This document shows positions 55,686 to 64,000 of a stretch of 64,000 nucleotides of DNA, one piece after another (within the stretch, counting starts at the first letter, position 1; each line of letters begins with the position of its first letter). A program made the position numbers and the translations under genes. The stretch is taken from assembly GCA_016778985.1 (NCBI GenBank), contig JADHOM010000003.1, positions 1 through 64,000 on the forward strand, written 5' to 3'. The notes under the pieces were generated by a model. That model saw nothing but the letters and a program-made list of their open reading frames with translations. It was not told the DNA's origin and did not search any database. Source of the DNA: Alphaproteobacteria bacterium. Its GTDB lineage: Bacteria > Pseudomonadota > Alphaproteobacteria > Puniceispirillales > UBA1172.

Positions 55686-56408
55686 ATGATCAAGTCGGTT
55701 TTGAAAAGCTATGCTATGCTGACCATCCTGGGATTAATCTCCGGGGTATATTTTACCCTGCTCACCAAAAGCATGCGCTGGCAGAAACTAGATGGTGACG
55801 GTCTGGCTGGCACGATTGATCCAAGACGTGGCGGAATTATTACCTTTTGGCATTGCCGTCTAATCGGATTTCCACATTTTACAGGCTGGCGATTACGTCC
55901 CCACACATTGATCTCACAAAGCCGCGATGGCCGCATAATCGCACTTTATGGTCAGATTAACGGGCTAAAGATTATTCAAGGCTCAACCAATAAAGGCGGC
56001 ATCAGCGCATATAAGACCATGCGCCGGCTTTTACAAAGTGAGGCTTATGTTGCCATTACCCCTGATGGCCCCAGAGGTCCGGCGCGACAAGCCTCTGTTT
56101 CTGCCATTCATCTTGCCGCCCAAAGCGGATTGCCTATTATCCCGTTCAGTTATTCAGCCTCACCAGCAAAACGCGCCCATAGTTGGGATAAATTAATGAT
56201 ACCAAAATGGTTTAGCCGCGGCGTCTATGCGCTGGGCGATCCTATCTATGTCACACCCAAGCCTAGCGATAGAGAGGTAGAGGCCGCCAGACTTGCGCTA
56301 GAAGATGCCATGAACAGCGTCACAGCAAGGGTTGATGCAGAGTTTGACTATGCACCTGATCATATTCCGGATCGTTATGGGCCAGATCGTTATGGAAATC
56401 TGAAATAA
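55686..56408 (+). CDS. DUF374 lysophospholipid acyltransferase-like protein
   Basis: 240 residues. One N-terminal hydrophobic segment, then IITFWHCRLIGFPHF (a degenerate acyltransferase block 1) and AITPDGPRGPARQAS (block-3-like PDGPRG). DUF374 genes commonly lead waaA-lpxK clusters in Alphaproteobacteria, and an acyl-transfer step in lipid A or phospholipid synthesis is inferred. The stop shares its last base with the waaA start. Confidence 0.84.
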   Translation: MIKSVLKSYAMLTILGLISGVYFTLLTKSMRWQKLDGDGLAGTIDPRRGGIITFWHCRLIGFPHFTGWRLRPHTLISQSRDGRIIALYGQINGLKIIQGSTNKGGISAYKTMRRLLQSEAYVAITPDGPRGPARQASVSAIHLAAQSGLPIIPFSYSASPAKRAHSWDKLMIPKWFSRGVYALGDPIYVTPKPSDREVEAARLALEDAMNSVTARVDAEFDYAPDHIPDRYGPDRYGNLK

Positions 56409-57748
56409 TGATGCTGTTCAGATTATATGCAGGATTATGGCTGATCATCATGCCTTTCATGCGTCTCTGGTTAAGCTGGCGCATTAGCCGCGGCAAAGAC
56501 CGCCCAGAACGCCTGCCTGAACGCTATGGTGTATCTAATATCAGCCGTCCAGATGGCACCTTGATCTGGGTGCATGCGGCGAGCGTCGGCGAATCTGTTT
56601 CAGCGTTATCACTTACCAAGCTGCTTTTTGAAAAACAGCCTGATATTGTTATCCTGATTACGTCGGGGACAGTCACTTCGGCGGCAATGATAGCAAACGC
56701 GCAAACCAGCCTGCCGTTTGGGGACAATATTATCCATCAAATGCAGCCGCTTGATTCGCCGCATGTAATAGGGCGTTTTCTCAATCACTGGCGTCCCGAT
56801 ATCCTGATCTCGCTGGAAAGCGATATTTGGCCGATGATGATTTGCAAAACCCATCAGCGCGGCATACCCGTCATGCTGGCATCAGCCCAAATGTCAGAAG
56901 GCTCACTTCGGCGCTGGCAACGCATCAGCCCTGGCGCCAGAAAAATCATTTTCTCTGCCATCACCCGAATTGAAGCCGGTGATGATGAACAAGCCAGCCG
57001 GTTTCGGCAAATTACTGAACCTGACTGGACAGACATAGGTGTTAGCGGCTCATTAAAAGCGACCGCGCCAGCCCTCAATATTGATAAAAATATGCATGAT
57101 CAGCTTGATCAGATAGCGCTTGACCGAACCGTGGTTTTGCTGGCTTCCAGTCACCCCGGTGAGGAAGAGATTGTTATAGATGCGGTTGAAGCTATGCAAC
57201 AAAGCGAAGCCATTTTGCTCATCCTTACGCCGCGTCATGTGGATCGCGGAAAGTCTATTCATGCTATGCTGACACAGCGCGGCATCGCATCATTTTTGTT
57301 AAGCCAATATGCTGACCATATGGCGCCATCACATATATCCAATAATGGATTAGGGAAGCCGCCAATGCAGGTCTGTATTGCCGATGTCATGGGGCATATG
57401 GGGAGTCTGTTTTCAGTCGCCGATATTATCGTCATGGGCGGCGGCTTTATGCCTTTAGGTGGTCATAATCCGATGGAACCCGCGGCAATGGGCAAAGGCG
57501 TTATTAGTGGCAGAAAGATCAATAAAAATGCGAGTATCTATAAACGGCTTGATGAGTTTGGTGGCGTCATATGGGCGGATAACGCTACTGAGCTAACCAA
57601 TGCGATCATTATGCTGATGACCGCACCAACACGCCTCAAACATCTAAACTCTGGCGCCACCTCAGCCTATCAATCTTTTACCAAGCAAGGTGATGCGGTT
57701 GCTGAACTTGTGCTGGATTTTATAGCCATGCCAAAGGAGAAGGCATGA
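56408..57748 (+). CDS. waaA: 3-deoxy-D-manno-octulosonic acid (Kdo) transferase
   Basis: Adds Kdo to lipid A precursor at the inner membrane. 446 residues: N-terminal membrane segment, WVHAASVGESVSAL with the catalytic Glu, LITSGTVTSA, SLESDIWPMM, and C-terminal GGGFMPLGGHNPMEPAAMG. Overlaps lpxK by 4 bases. Whether it adds one or two Kdo residues cannot be told from the sequence. Confidence 0.95.
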   Translation: MMLFRLYAGLWLIIMPFMRLWLSWRISRGKDRPERLPERYGVSNISRPDGTLIWVHAASVGESVSALSLTKLLFEKQPDIVILITSGTVTSAAMIANAQTSLPFGDNIIHQMQPLDSPHVIGRFLNHWRPDILISLESDIWPMMICKTHQRGIPVMLASAQMSEGSLRRWQRISPGARKIIFSAITRIEAGDDEQASRFRQITEPDWTDIGVSGSLKATAPALNIDKNMHDQLDQIALDRTVVLLASSHPGEEEIVIDAVEAMQQSEAILLILTPRHVDRGKSIHAMLTQRGIASFLLSQYADHMAPSHISNNGLGKPPMQVCIADVMGHMGSLFSVADIIVMGGGFMPLGGHNPMEPAAMGKGVISGRKINKNASIYKRLDEFGGVIWADNATELTNAIIMLMTAPTRLKHLNSGATSAYQSFTKQGDAVAELVLDFIAMPKEKA

Positions 57749-58752
57749 TAGCAACTCCGTCTTTTTGGTATCAGCGCAGCATCACTGGCTATATCATCAT
57801 GATTTTATTATGGCCATTAAGCCTATTATGGCGGCTCGCCAGCGCTATCCGCAGGCTATGGATCAAGCCAGCCAAATTGTCTCTGCCTGTCATTTGTATT
57901 GGCAACTTAACGGCTGGCGGGACAGGCAAAACACCATTGGTAACTTGCTTCGCAGAGGCCGCTATTGATAAAGGATTAACGCCAGTTATTTTAAGCAAAG
58001 GCTATGGCGGCAGTGCGTCAGGCCCCCATCTTGTGACTGCCGATGACAGCGCCGCTATGGTAGGTGATGAGCCATTAGAACTTGCTGCTATCTGCCCTGT
58101 TGTTATTGCCAAGAACCGCAAAGCAGGGGCGCTATGGATTGCCAAAAATATGACCGCAGATGTCATACTTATGGATGATGGTTTTCAAAATCCTGGGCTT
58201 CGGCCTGATATTGGCATTGTGGTTTTTGATGGCAATCGCGGTATTGGCAATGGTCAGATTATGCCTGTTGGCCCTATGCGTGAGGGGATGCGTAATGGGC
58301 TTAAGCGGGCTAGCTATGTCGTCATTATTGGTGATGATAAGCAAGGTCTGACCCAATCTATTACACAGACTATTCAGCGTCTCAGAACGGATATTCCCAT
58401 CATCTCCGCCAGCAAACAATTTTATCCATCCGCGCAGGCGCTCTTAACCAAGGAGCCGCTTTTGGCATTTGCAGGGATCGGTCATCCTGATGCCTTTTTT
58501 GCTTTGATTACGCAATATGGCGGTCAGTTGATAAAGACGCTTTCCTTTCCAGATCATCACCGTTATACCGCAACCGAATGGCAAAATATTCACACCACTG
58601 CCTTGCGCCATAAGGCTAAATTAGTGACAACACGGAAAGACTATATGCGACTTGATCAAGACCAACGTCGTGCAGTGACGCCCCTGCCCCTCACGCTTGA
58701 TTTAGATCGACGCTGGATTGATGCTATTTATGATGAGCTACGTCATGGCTAA
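57745..58752 (+). CDS. lpxK: Tetraacyldisaccharide 4'-kinase LpxK
   Basis: Phosphorylates the lipid A disaccharide at the 4' position. 335 residues: N-terminal membrane anchor, P-loop GNLTAGGTGKTPLV (about 53-66), KGYGGSASG, MVGDEPLELA and MDDGFQNPGL. Overlaps both neighbours (4 bases with waaA, 8 with the next gene). Confidence 0.96.
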   Translation: MIATPSFWYQRSITGYIIMILLWPLSLLWRLASAIRRLWIKPAKLSLPVICIGNLTAGGTGKTPLVTCFAEAAIDKGLTPVILSKGYGGSASGPHLVTADDSAAMVGDEPLELAAICPVVIAKNRKAGALWIAKNMTADVILMDDGFQNPGLRPDIGIVVFDGNRGIGNGQIMPVGPMREGMRNGLKRASYVVIIGDDKQGLTQSITQTIQRLRTDIPIISASKQFYPSAQALLTKEPLLAFAGIGHPDAFFALITQYGGQLIKTLSFPDHHRYTATEWQNIHTTALRHKAKLVTTRKDYMRLDQDQRRAVTPLPLTLDLDRRWIDAIYDELRHG

Positions 58753-59665
58753 ATGGATAAATATATGGATAAGGCGGGTATTGATCTGGCCCATTGGTGC
58801 ATTGATGATTTACCTCATCATGGGGTTTCGGCTGATCATTCCAGCCAGCTGGTCTAGTCTATTTATAGGTGCGGTTGTCAGGACAGTTGCACCATTAACG
58901 CCTTGGCATAAAAGAGCCCGAAAGAATATCCAGCTCGTCATGCCTGATCTAAGCCACGTTGAACAAAATCAAATCTTAAAAAAGATGTGGTGGAATCTGG
59001 GGCGAACAATGGGGGAATTTCCCTATCTTGAACGGCTTTCTAGGAAAGATCATATCACCGAACATGGATCAGCAGCTATTGAAGGCATCAGAGAAACCGG
59101 TGGATTTATTATTGGTGGCCATATTGGTAATTGGGAGCTATCGGCTTTCCCTGTCATTTCACGCGCCATCCCGTTTTCTATTTCTTATCGGCCATTGAAT
59201 AATCCTTTGGCTAAACATGCTCTCGATAATCGACTGTCGCTGGCGCAGAATACCTTTATCAAGGGCATGGAGTCTGCACGAGGGATTATCGACAATGCCC
59301 GCAAAAAACAGACGATGATATTATTGGTTGATCAGAAACTGCGTGAAGGCATGATTGTGCCCTTTTTTGGTAAGGGCGCAACAACCGCCGTATCTTATAT
59401 TCGGGCGGCATTAAAACATCATGTGCCGCTTATCATGGTGCGCGTCAAACGCCTGAAAGGGTGCCAGTTTGATCTTTATTTAGAAACCGTTGATACGGCA
59501 TCCATCCTTGCCAATAATCCCGAACAAGACCCTGTTCTGGCTGTCGCAACGGCGATCAATCAGCGGCTGGAAGAATGGATAAGAGAGACCCCAGAACAAT
59601 GGTTCTGGCCACATCGCCGTTGGCCCGAAAGCAAAAATGAGCCGCCGCATGAGATCAGCCCGTAA
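58745..59665 (+). CDS. Lipid A late acyltransferase, LpxL/HtrB-like
   Basis: 306 residues from the ATG at 58745, coupled to lpxK; an earlier in-frame ATG at 58718 is unlikely. N-terminal transmembrane segment, then HxxxxE catalytic motif in GGHIGNWELSAFP, LLVDQKLREGM and PFFGKGATTAVSY, then PEQWFWPHRRWP near the end, all typical of the family. Likely adds a secondary laurate-type chain to Kdo-lipid A; exact chain not predictable. Confidence 0.91.
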   Translation: MAKWINIWIRRVLIWPIGALMIYLIMGFRLIIPASWSSLFIGAVVRTVAPLTPWHKRARKNIQLVMPDLSHVEQNQILKKMWWNLGRTMGEFPYLERLSRKDHITEHGSAAIEGIRETGGFIIGGHIGNWELSAFPVISRAIPFSISYRPLNNPLAKHALDNRLSLAQNTFIKGMESARGIIDNARKKQTMILLVDQKLREGMIVPFFGKGATTAVSYIRAALKHHVPLIMVRVKRLKGCQFDLYLETVDTASILANNPEQDPVLAVATAINQRLEEWIRETPEQWFWPHRRWPESKNEPPHEISP

Positions 59666-59674
59666 CCGCATCAA

Positions 59675-61252
59675 TCAGAGCAGTTTGCCCTGTTTATCAG
59701 TATTCTGAGAAGCCGTTGGTGGTGCCGATTTTGGTGATTTTTTAGGTGGTTTGATTGACGTTTCATCACTGCTCACTTGCACCGCCACTTTATCATCGGC
59801 AAAGGTCAATATCAGATCAGGGACGTTGGCTGTTTCTTGAGCTGTTTTCAGAATCCGGCCATCACCAGCATCACTAACCAGCGCAAAGCCGCGTGCCAGC
59901 ACCTTTTGATAAGATGACGCATCAAGCAGCCGCCGCAACTGATCTAAGCGTGTTGCCACCCGTTCAAATATCTGTTCAGGGCGCTGGCTGATACGGCTAT
60001 CTAACATCGACATCTCATGTTGTTTTTGTGATAAAATCGCCCGTGGATCAGGCAATAGATCAGCTGCTTGCCTGAGCCCATTGGCACGCTTCAATATGAT
60101 CTGATCATGGGCACGGTCTAAGCGCAGCATAATCTGGCCAGCACGGTTTTGGACATCAGCGATTTGTGCCGCAGGGGTTGGCAGTCGGTCGGCCAGTGAT
60201 CCGATATACCCCAAAAGCCGGCTTAGATAGCTTGTTATGACGCGCATCTGGCGGTCATCAGCCGAATCAAGCCGTTGCTGGCGAAAGCTGATAGTTTGAT
60301 CAGGATCACTCATGGCGCGCGCTAAGCCGCGCAATCCATCGCTATGATACTGAAAGACTTGATCAGTTTTCCGATCCATGCGCAAGGCCAGCTCTTGGCA
60401 TTGACGAAGCAAGTCATTGCGGACAGGGGTCGCCATTTCAGCCGCTGCCGTTGGTGTTGGCGCGCGCAAATCTGCGGCCAGATCACATAAGGTATGATCA
60501 GTTTCATGGCCAACTGCAGAAATAATCGGAATATCAGATGCCGCTACCGCGCGCACAACATCTTCTTCGTTAAATGGCATTAAATCTTCGAGACTACCGC
60601 CACCACGACCGACAATCAGCAGGTCAGGTTTGGGAATTTTTCCATCAGACGGCAGTCGGTTAAAGCCATTAATAGCATGGGTGATTTCTGCCGCCGCCTG
60701 ATTGCCTTGCACCAACACCGGCCAGACAAGAACATGAACAGGAAAGCGGTCATTCAGCCGATGCAGAATATCTCTGATAACAGCACCTTTGGGGCTGGTT
60801 ACAACGCCGATAACTTTTGGTAATTTTGGCAGCGGCTGTTTCCGCTCTTCATCAAATAATCCTTCTGCCAGAAGCCGCTTGCGGCGGTCTTCTAACTGTT
60901 TAAGAAATGCACCTTCACCTGCCATCTCAAGCGATTGCACAACAATTTGATAGCGTGATTGGCGGCTAAAGGTTGTCAGTTTTCCCGTGACCACAACATC
61001 AAGCCCGTCTTCGGGTTTCATGATGATGCGAGGCACCATATTTTTCCAAATAACCGCTTCTAGAATATTATTATCATCTTTCAACTTGAAATAAATATGC
61101 CCCGATGACCATTGCCGACATTCGGCAATTTCGGCACGAACTCTAATCGTATCAAAGCTTTCGATAGACCGTTTAATCGCTTGCGATAACTCGGAAAGCG
61201 AAAACACTGGTTGATTATCTGCATCAGGCAGACTTTGATCTTTTGTTTCCAT
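59675..61252 (-). CDS. xseA: Exodeoxyribonuclease VII large subunit
   Basis: Single-strand DNA exonuclease subunit. 525 residues: N-terminal OB fold with VRAEIAECRQWSSGHIYFKL, catalytic domain with VVTSPKGAVIRDILHRL, LLIVGRGGGSLEDLMPFNEE and SAVGHETDHTLCDLAADLRA, then a coiled coil and a Lys/Pro/Ser-rich tail. xseB is not adjacent. Convergent with the LPS cluster. Confidence 0.95.
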   Translation of the reverse strand: METKDQSLPDADNQPVFSLSELSQAIKRSIESFDTIRVRAEIAECRQWSSGHIYFKLKDDNNILEAVIWKNMVPRIIMKPEDGLDVVVTGKLTTFSRQSRYQIVVQSLEMAGEGAFLKQLEDRRKRLLAEGLFDEERKQPLPKLPKVIGVVTSPKGAVIRDILHRLNDRFPVHVLVWPVLVQGNQAAAEITHAINGFNRLPSDGKIPKPDLLIVGRGGGSLEDLMPFNEEDVVRAVAASDIPIISAVGHETDHTLCDLAADLRAPTPTAAAEMATPVRNDLLRQCQELALRMDRKTDQVFQYHSDGLRGLARAMSDPDQTISFRQQRLDSADDRQMRVITSYLSRLLGYIGSLADRLPTPAAQIADVQNRAGQIMLRLDRAHDQIILKRANGLRQAADLLPDPRAILSQKQHEMSMLDSRISQRPEQIFERVATRLDQLRRLLDASSYQKVLARGFALVSDAGDGRILKTAQETANVPDLILTFADDKVAVQVSSDETSIKPPKKSPKSAPPTASQNTDKQGKLL

Positions 61253-61319
61253 ACCATGTTATGCCATATTGGCTAGCATTACGCCAACTCAGAACGCGAT
61301 AGAATAGGATCAATAACAG

Positions 61320-62591
61320 ATGAATGTGCTTATCATTGGCAGTGGCGGCAGAGAACATGCCCTCGCCCACTCTATTTCTAAATCTCCATTACTTGATACA
61401 TTGGTGGTAAGTCCCGGCAATCCAGGGATCGCAGAAATAGCCAAATGCGTGGACTGCCCTGATGAGCCAGCGCTATTTTCCCTGATCGAAAGCGCCCATA
61501 TTGATCTTGTCGTCATCGGTCCGGAAGCGCCATTGGTTGATGGTCTGGCTGATCGGCTTCGTGCCAAAGATATTATGGTCTTTGGCCCTAGCCAGCAAGC
61601 CGCCATGCTGGAAGGATCAAAGGCCTTTGCCCGCGATTTCTGCGATCGTCATAATATTCCGCAACCGGAATGGCATCGCTTTGATAACAGCGCCGATGCT
61701 TGTGCCTATATTCGCGGACATGCCGCCGACGGCCATGTCATTAAGGCAGATGGGCTAGCCGCGGGCAAAGGGGTTGTTGTTGCCGATACCAAGGATGAGG
61801 CGATAGCGGCAATTACCAGCATGCTAGATGATCAGCAATTTGGTCATGCCAGCACCTCAATTCTCATCGAAGAACGCATTACTGGCGTGGAAGCCTCGCT
61901 ATTTGCTATCGCTGATGGTGATGACGCCATGATGATCGGAACAGCCCAAGATTATAAACGTGTAGGCGATGGCGATACCGGCCCTAATACAGGCGGCATG
62001 GGTGCCGTCTCACCGGCGCCGGCACTAGATGATAGGCTATGTGAGACCGCATGGCAGGATATTGTGGAAAAGGTTATTAAGGGCATGAAAGCCGATCATA
62101 TGCCCTATCAAGGGTTTCTATATACAGGATTGATGATGACCGCCAATGGCCCAAAAGTGATTGAGTTTAATTGCCGCTTTGGTGACCCTGAGGCGGAAGT
62201 CATTTTACCGCGGCTTCAATCCGATTTGCTGACCACATTGCTAGCAGCATGTTCATCAGACCCATCTTCATCCAATTTTAAGGATATGGATTTAAAGTTT
62301 CATGACGGCGCGGCGGTGACGGTTATCATGGTGAATCGAGGCTATCCGGGCGCTATTAAGGCAGGCGGCGTTATCAATGGATTAAAGCGTGATGATGCAG
62401 ATACTGATGCTGCGCTTGTCTTTCATGCAGGAACTGGCAAAAAAGGGGATGATATCATTGCCACAGGTGGCCGTGTTTTAGCCGTCACCGCGCTTGGCAG
62501 TGATCAAGCAGATGCCCGCACCAAAGCCTATCAGCATGTTAAAAAGATTAGCTGGCCAGGGGTTTATTATCGCAAAGATATTGCTAAATAA
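61320..62591 (+). CDS. purD: Phosphoribosylamine-glycine ligase PurD
   Basis: Second step of purine synthesis. 423-residue ATP-grasp enzyme: MNVLIIGSGGREHALAHSI start, IGPEAPLVDGLADRLR, ADGLAAGKGVVVA (ATP-binding Lys), NTGGMGAVSPAP and EFNCRFGDPEAEVILPRL. The start aligns with the family. Divergent from xseA across 67 bases. Confidence 0.97.
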   Translation: MNVLIIGSGGREHALAHSISKSPLLDTLVVSPGNPGIAEIAKCVDCPDEPALFSLIESAHIDLVVIGPEAPLVDGLADRLRAKDIMVFGPSQQAAMLEGSKAFARDFCDRHNIPQPEWHRFDNSADACAYIRGHAADGHVIKADGLAAGKGVVVADTKDEAIAAITSMLDDQQFGHASTSILIEERITGVEASLFAIADGDDAMMIGTAQDYKRVGDGDTGPNTGGMGAVSPAPALDDRLCETAWQDIVEKVIKGMKADHMPYQGFLYTGLMMTANGPKVIEFNCRFGDPEAEVILPRLQSDLLTTLLAACSSDPSSSNFKDMDLKFHDGAAVTVIMVNRGYPGAIKAGGVINGLKRDDADTDAALVFHAGTGKKGDDIIATGGRVLAVTALGSDQADARTKAYQHVKKISWPGVYYRKDIAK

Positions 62592-62601
62592 TTTCGCTCA
62601 G

Positions 62602-63075
62602 CTAACGCCGACTGGCAAAAAACTGCTTTAGCAAATCTGCCGATGCGTCTGCCATCAGCCCATCATAAATATCGGGGACATGATGGCATTGTTTGTGAGC
62701 AAAAACCTTTGCGCCATGAAAGACACCGCCAGATTTATCATCAAGCGCACCAATATAAAGCCGTCTGATGCGAGCTTGGCTGATCGCCCCTGCGCACATC
62801 GCACAGGGCTCAAGCGTGACCCATAGATCACATCCATCAAGGCGCTGATTTTTGAGCTTTTGTGTTGCTTCTCTGATCGCCAATATTTCCGCATGGGCGG
62901 TCGGGTCTTGGTCTCTTTCAACGCGATTACCCGCCTTGGCTAAGAACTGGCCATCAGCCGCAACAATAACCGCCCCAACAGGCACATCACCGGCTTCAGC
63001 GGCAGCAATTGCCGCCGCCAGAGCATCTGGCATAAATCCCTGATATTGAGATGATGTTATCATACGAAAGACCAT
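62602..63075 (-). CDS. tadA: tRNA-specific adenosine deaminase TadA
   Basis: Makes inosine at the wobble position of tRNA-Arg(ACG). 157 residues: VPVGAVIV, zinc/catalytic HAEILAIREA, and PCAMCAGAISQARI with the two zinc cysteines. ATGs at 63075 and 63063 are both plausible; a later one (63033) would cut off the first helix. Divergent from rluB with a 34-base gap. Confidence 0.95.
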   Translation of the reverse strand: MVFRMITSSQYQGFMPDALAAAIAAAEAGDVPVGAVIVAADGQFLAKAGNRVERDQDPTAHAEILAIREATQKLKNQRLDGCDLWVTLEPCAMCAGAISQARIRRLYIGALDDKSGGVFHGAKVFAHKQCHHVPDIYDGLMADASADLLKQFFASRR

Positions 63076-63109
63076 CGCATAATTTACTGATTTAGGCTAT
63101 GGTCTAACA

Positions 63110-64000
63110 ATGGTGAGTTCGCAGAAAACAGATTTAGCGGCGCTATTTGATGAGACTAGCTCGGCGCCTGAACGACTGGCTAAACGCATGGCAGGGGCGG
63201 GCTTGTGTTCACGTCGGCAGGCCGAAACTTGGATCACAGAAGGCCGTGTCAAAATAGACGGCCAGCTGCAGCTTACGCCAGCGATTACCGTGACCAGCGA
63301 TCAAAAGATTGAGGTTGATGGCAAACTACTGCCGGTCATTGAACGCCCACGGTTGTGGCGATACTATAAGCCGCGCGGATTAGTCGTCAGCCATAAGGAT
63401 GAAAAGGACCGTGACAATATTTTTGATATGATTAACGCCGAACATGGCGATAAACTGCCGCGTTTGATTAGTGTAGGCAGACTTGATCTTGACTCCGAAG
63501 GATTAATATTATTGACCAATAATGGCCTGCTCGCTCGCTATCTGGAATTGCCAGCAACCGGCTGGACACGCAAATATCGCGTCCGTGTGCATGGCCAAGT
63601 AAAGGCCGAACATCTCAATGAATTAGGCAGAGGCATCACTGTTGAAGGCGTCAAATATCGTCCTGTCATCGCCAGCCTTGACCGCCAAACAAACAGCAAC
63701 GCATGGGTTAATATTGCCTTGAAAGAGGGTAAAAATCGCGAAATCCGTAAGCTGATGCAACATTTTGGTTACCAGGTCAGCCGCTTGATTCGCATTTCAT
63801 TTGGGCCTTTTACGTTAAATAAACTTGAGGATGGTGACATTGCTGAGGTCAGGCCCGCGATTTTGCGTGATCAGTTAGGGCTGCAACCATCTCAGATTGA
63901 CGAAAACCAGACCAAAGAAAATCAGCACAGTAAAAAAGGGCAGAAACCTCATGCGAGTCATCAGCGGCAAAAGACGCGGCGCAACCCTAGTCGCGCCTGA
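63110..64000 (+). CDS. rluB: rRNA pseudouridine synthase, RluB/RsuA family
   Basis: Makes pseudouridine in rRNA (RluB acts on 23S U2605 in E. coli). 296 residues: N-terminal S4 domain (RLAKRMAGAGLCSRRQAETW, about 22-41), catalytic SVGRLDLDSEGLILLTNNG with the Asp, EGKNREIRKLMQHFGY, then a basic tail (KKGQKPHASHQRQKTRRN). The stop codon ends exactly at the window edge. The last 50 bases also encode the start of rsmD in another frame. RluB versus RsuA/RluE cannot be settled here. Confidence 0.9.
   Translation: MVSSQKTDLAALFDETSSAPERLAKRMAGAGLCSRRQAETWITEGRVKIDGQLQLTPAITVTSDQKIEVDGKLLPVIERPRLWRYYKPRGLVVSHKDEKDRDNIFDMINAEHGDKLPRLISVGRLDLDSEGLILLTNNGLLARYLELPATGWTRKYRVRVHGQVKAEHLNELGRGITVEGVKYRPVIASLDRQTNSNAWVNIALKEGKNREIRKLMQHFGYQVSRLIRISFGPFTLNKLEDGDIAEVRPAILRDQLGLQPSQIDENQTKENQHSKKGQKPHASHQRQKTRRNPSRA
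63951..64000 (+). CDS. rsmD: RsmD (16S rRNA m2G966 methyltransferase), first 16 codons only
   Basis: The ATG at 63951 opens a frame, different from rluB, reading MRVISGKRRGATLVAP to the window edge, matching the conserved RsmD beginning (M-R-I-I-S-G-x-x-R-G-x-x-L). It overlaps the last 50 bases of rluB. AAACCTC before the ATG is not a clear ribosome-binding site. The catalytic domain lies outside the window. Confidence 0.75.
   Translation, partial: MRVISGKRRGATLVAP

Overview
The window is a gene-dense stretch of an aerobic, Gram-negative alphaproteobacterial chromosome. About 60 protein genes are visible, with no rRNA, tRNA, CRISPR array, insertion sequence or phage gene. Evidence for the class: an F0 operon atpI-atpB-atpE-b'-b separate from F1, the order ctaC-ctaD-ctaB-coxF-ctaG-ctaE-DUF983-SURF1-thrC-M16 peptidase, an SDHAF4-type small protein, DUF1491, a ccmABCDEFGHI run and a full lipid A/Kdo set. 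Mid-range GC, very short spacers and the corrinoid/folate module would fit a marine, SAR116-like lineage, but that is inference.

Layout. 259-6960 (+): complete cytochrome c maturation operon ccmABCDEFGHI. 7012-12164 (-): one-carbon module made of a corrinoid protein, a 103-residue protein of unclear role, MetF, a methyl-THF:corrinoid methyltransferase and a [2Fe-2S]/ASKHA corrinoid reactivase. The substrate-specific methyltransferase is not in the window. 12303-13966 (-): yciB and dusA. 14088-14685 (-): DUF1491 and an SDH assembly factor. 14802-19602 (+): rsmB, a heparinase II/III-like gene and purH. 19620-25665: mutY (-), then a DciA-like gene, a DsbA-like thioredoxin and smc (+). 25735-28617: F0 operon with a good promoter and a 3' hairpin. 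28692-31666: lipoprotein (-), ispH, thrB, rnhA (+). 31694-34167 (-): DsbD-like reductase and peroxiredoxin. 34250 (+): YqgE. 34827-43674 (-): aa3-type cytochrome oxidase structural and assembly operon running into threonine synthase and an M16 peptidase. 43978 (+) tldD and 51597 (+) its partner pmbA/tldE flank a nuclease, an MFS carrier, gshA, rsmE, ubiA and argC. 53660-59665: MsbA-like flippase (-) opposite DUF374 acyltransferase, waaA, lpxK and a lauroyl transferase (+). 59675-64000: xseA (-), purD (+), tadA (-), rluB (+), and the first 16 codons of rsmD, which overlap the end of rluB.

How it fits together. CcmA-I attach heme to c-type cytochromes that feed the aa3 oxidase made by the cta operon (heme o from CtaB, copper delivery by CtaG, SURF1 for assembly). 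The resulting proton gradient drives the F0F1 synthase. DsbA-like, DsbD-like and CcmG/H proteins handle periplasmic thiols. The one-carbon module should move a methyl group from an unknown donor through Co(I)/methyl-corrinoid to tetrahydrofolate and then, by MetF running in the oxidative direction, to methylene-THF.

Most of the window is ordinary core genome. The points most worth a second look are the orphan corrinoid module with Arg-rich C-terminal tails on two of its enzymes and its small unknown protein, doubtful or non-AUG starts for smc and atpI, an enlarged iron-sulfur loop in MutY, an internal duplication in a nuclease that has degraded the first copy of its active-site motif, palindromes upstream of tldD and ctaC, and an apparent lack of CTAG avoidance.
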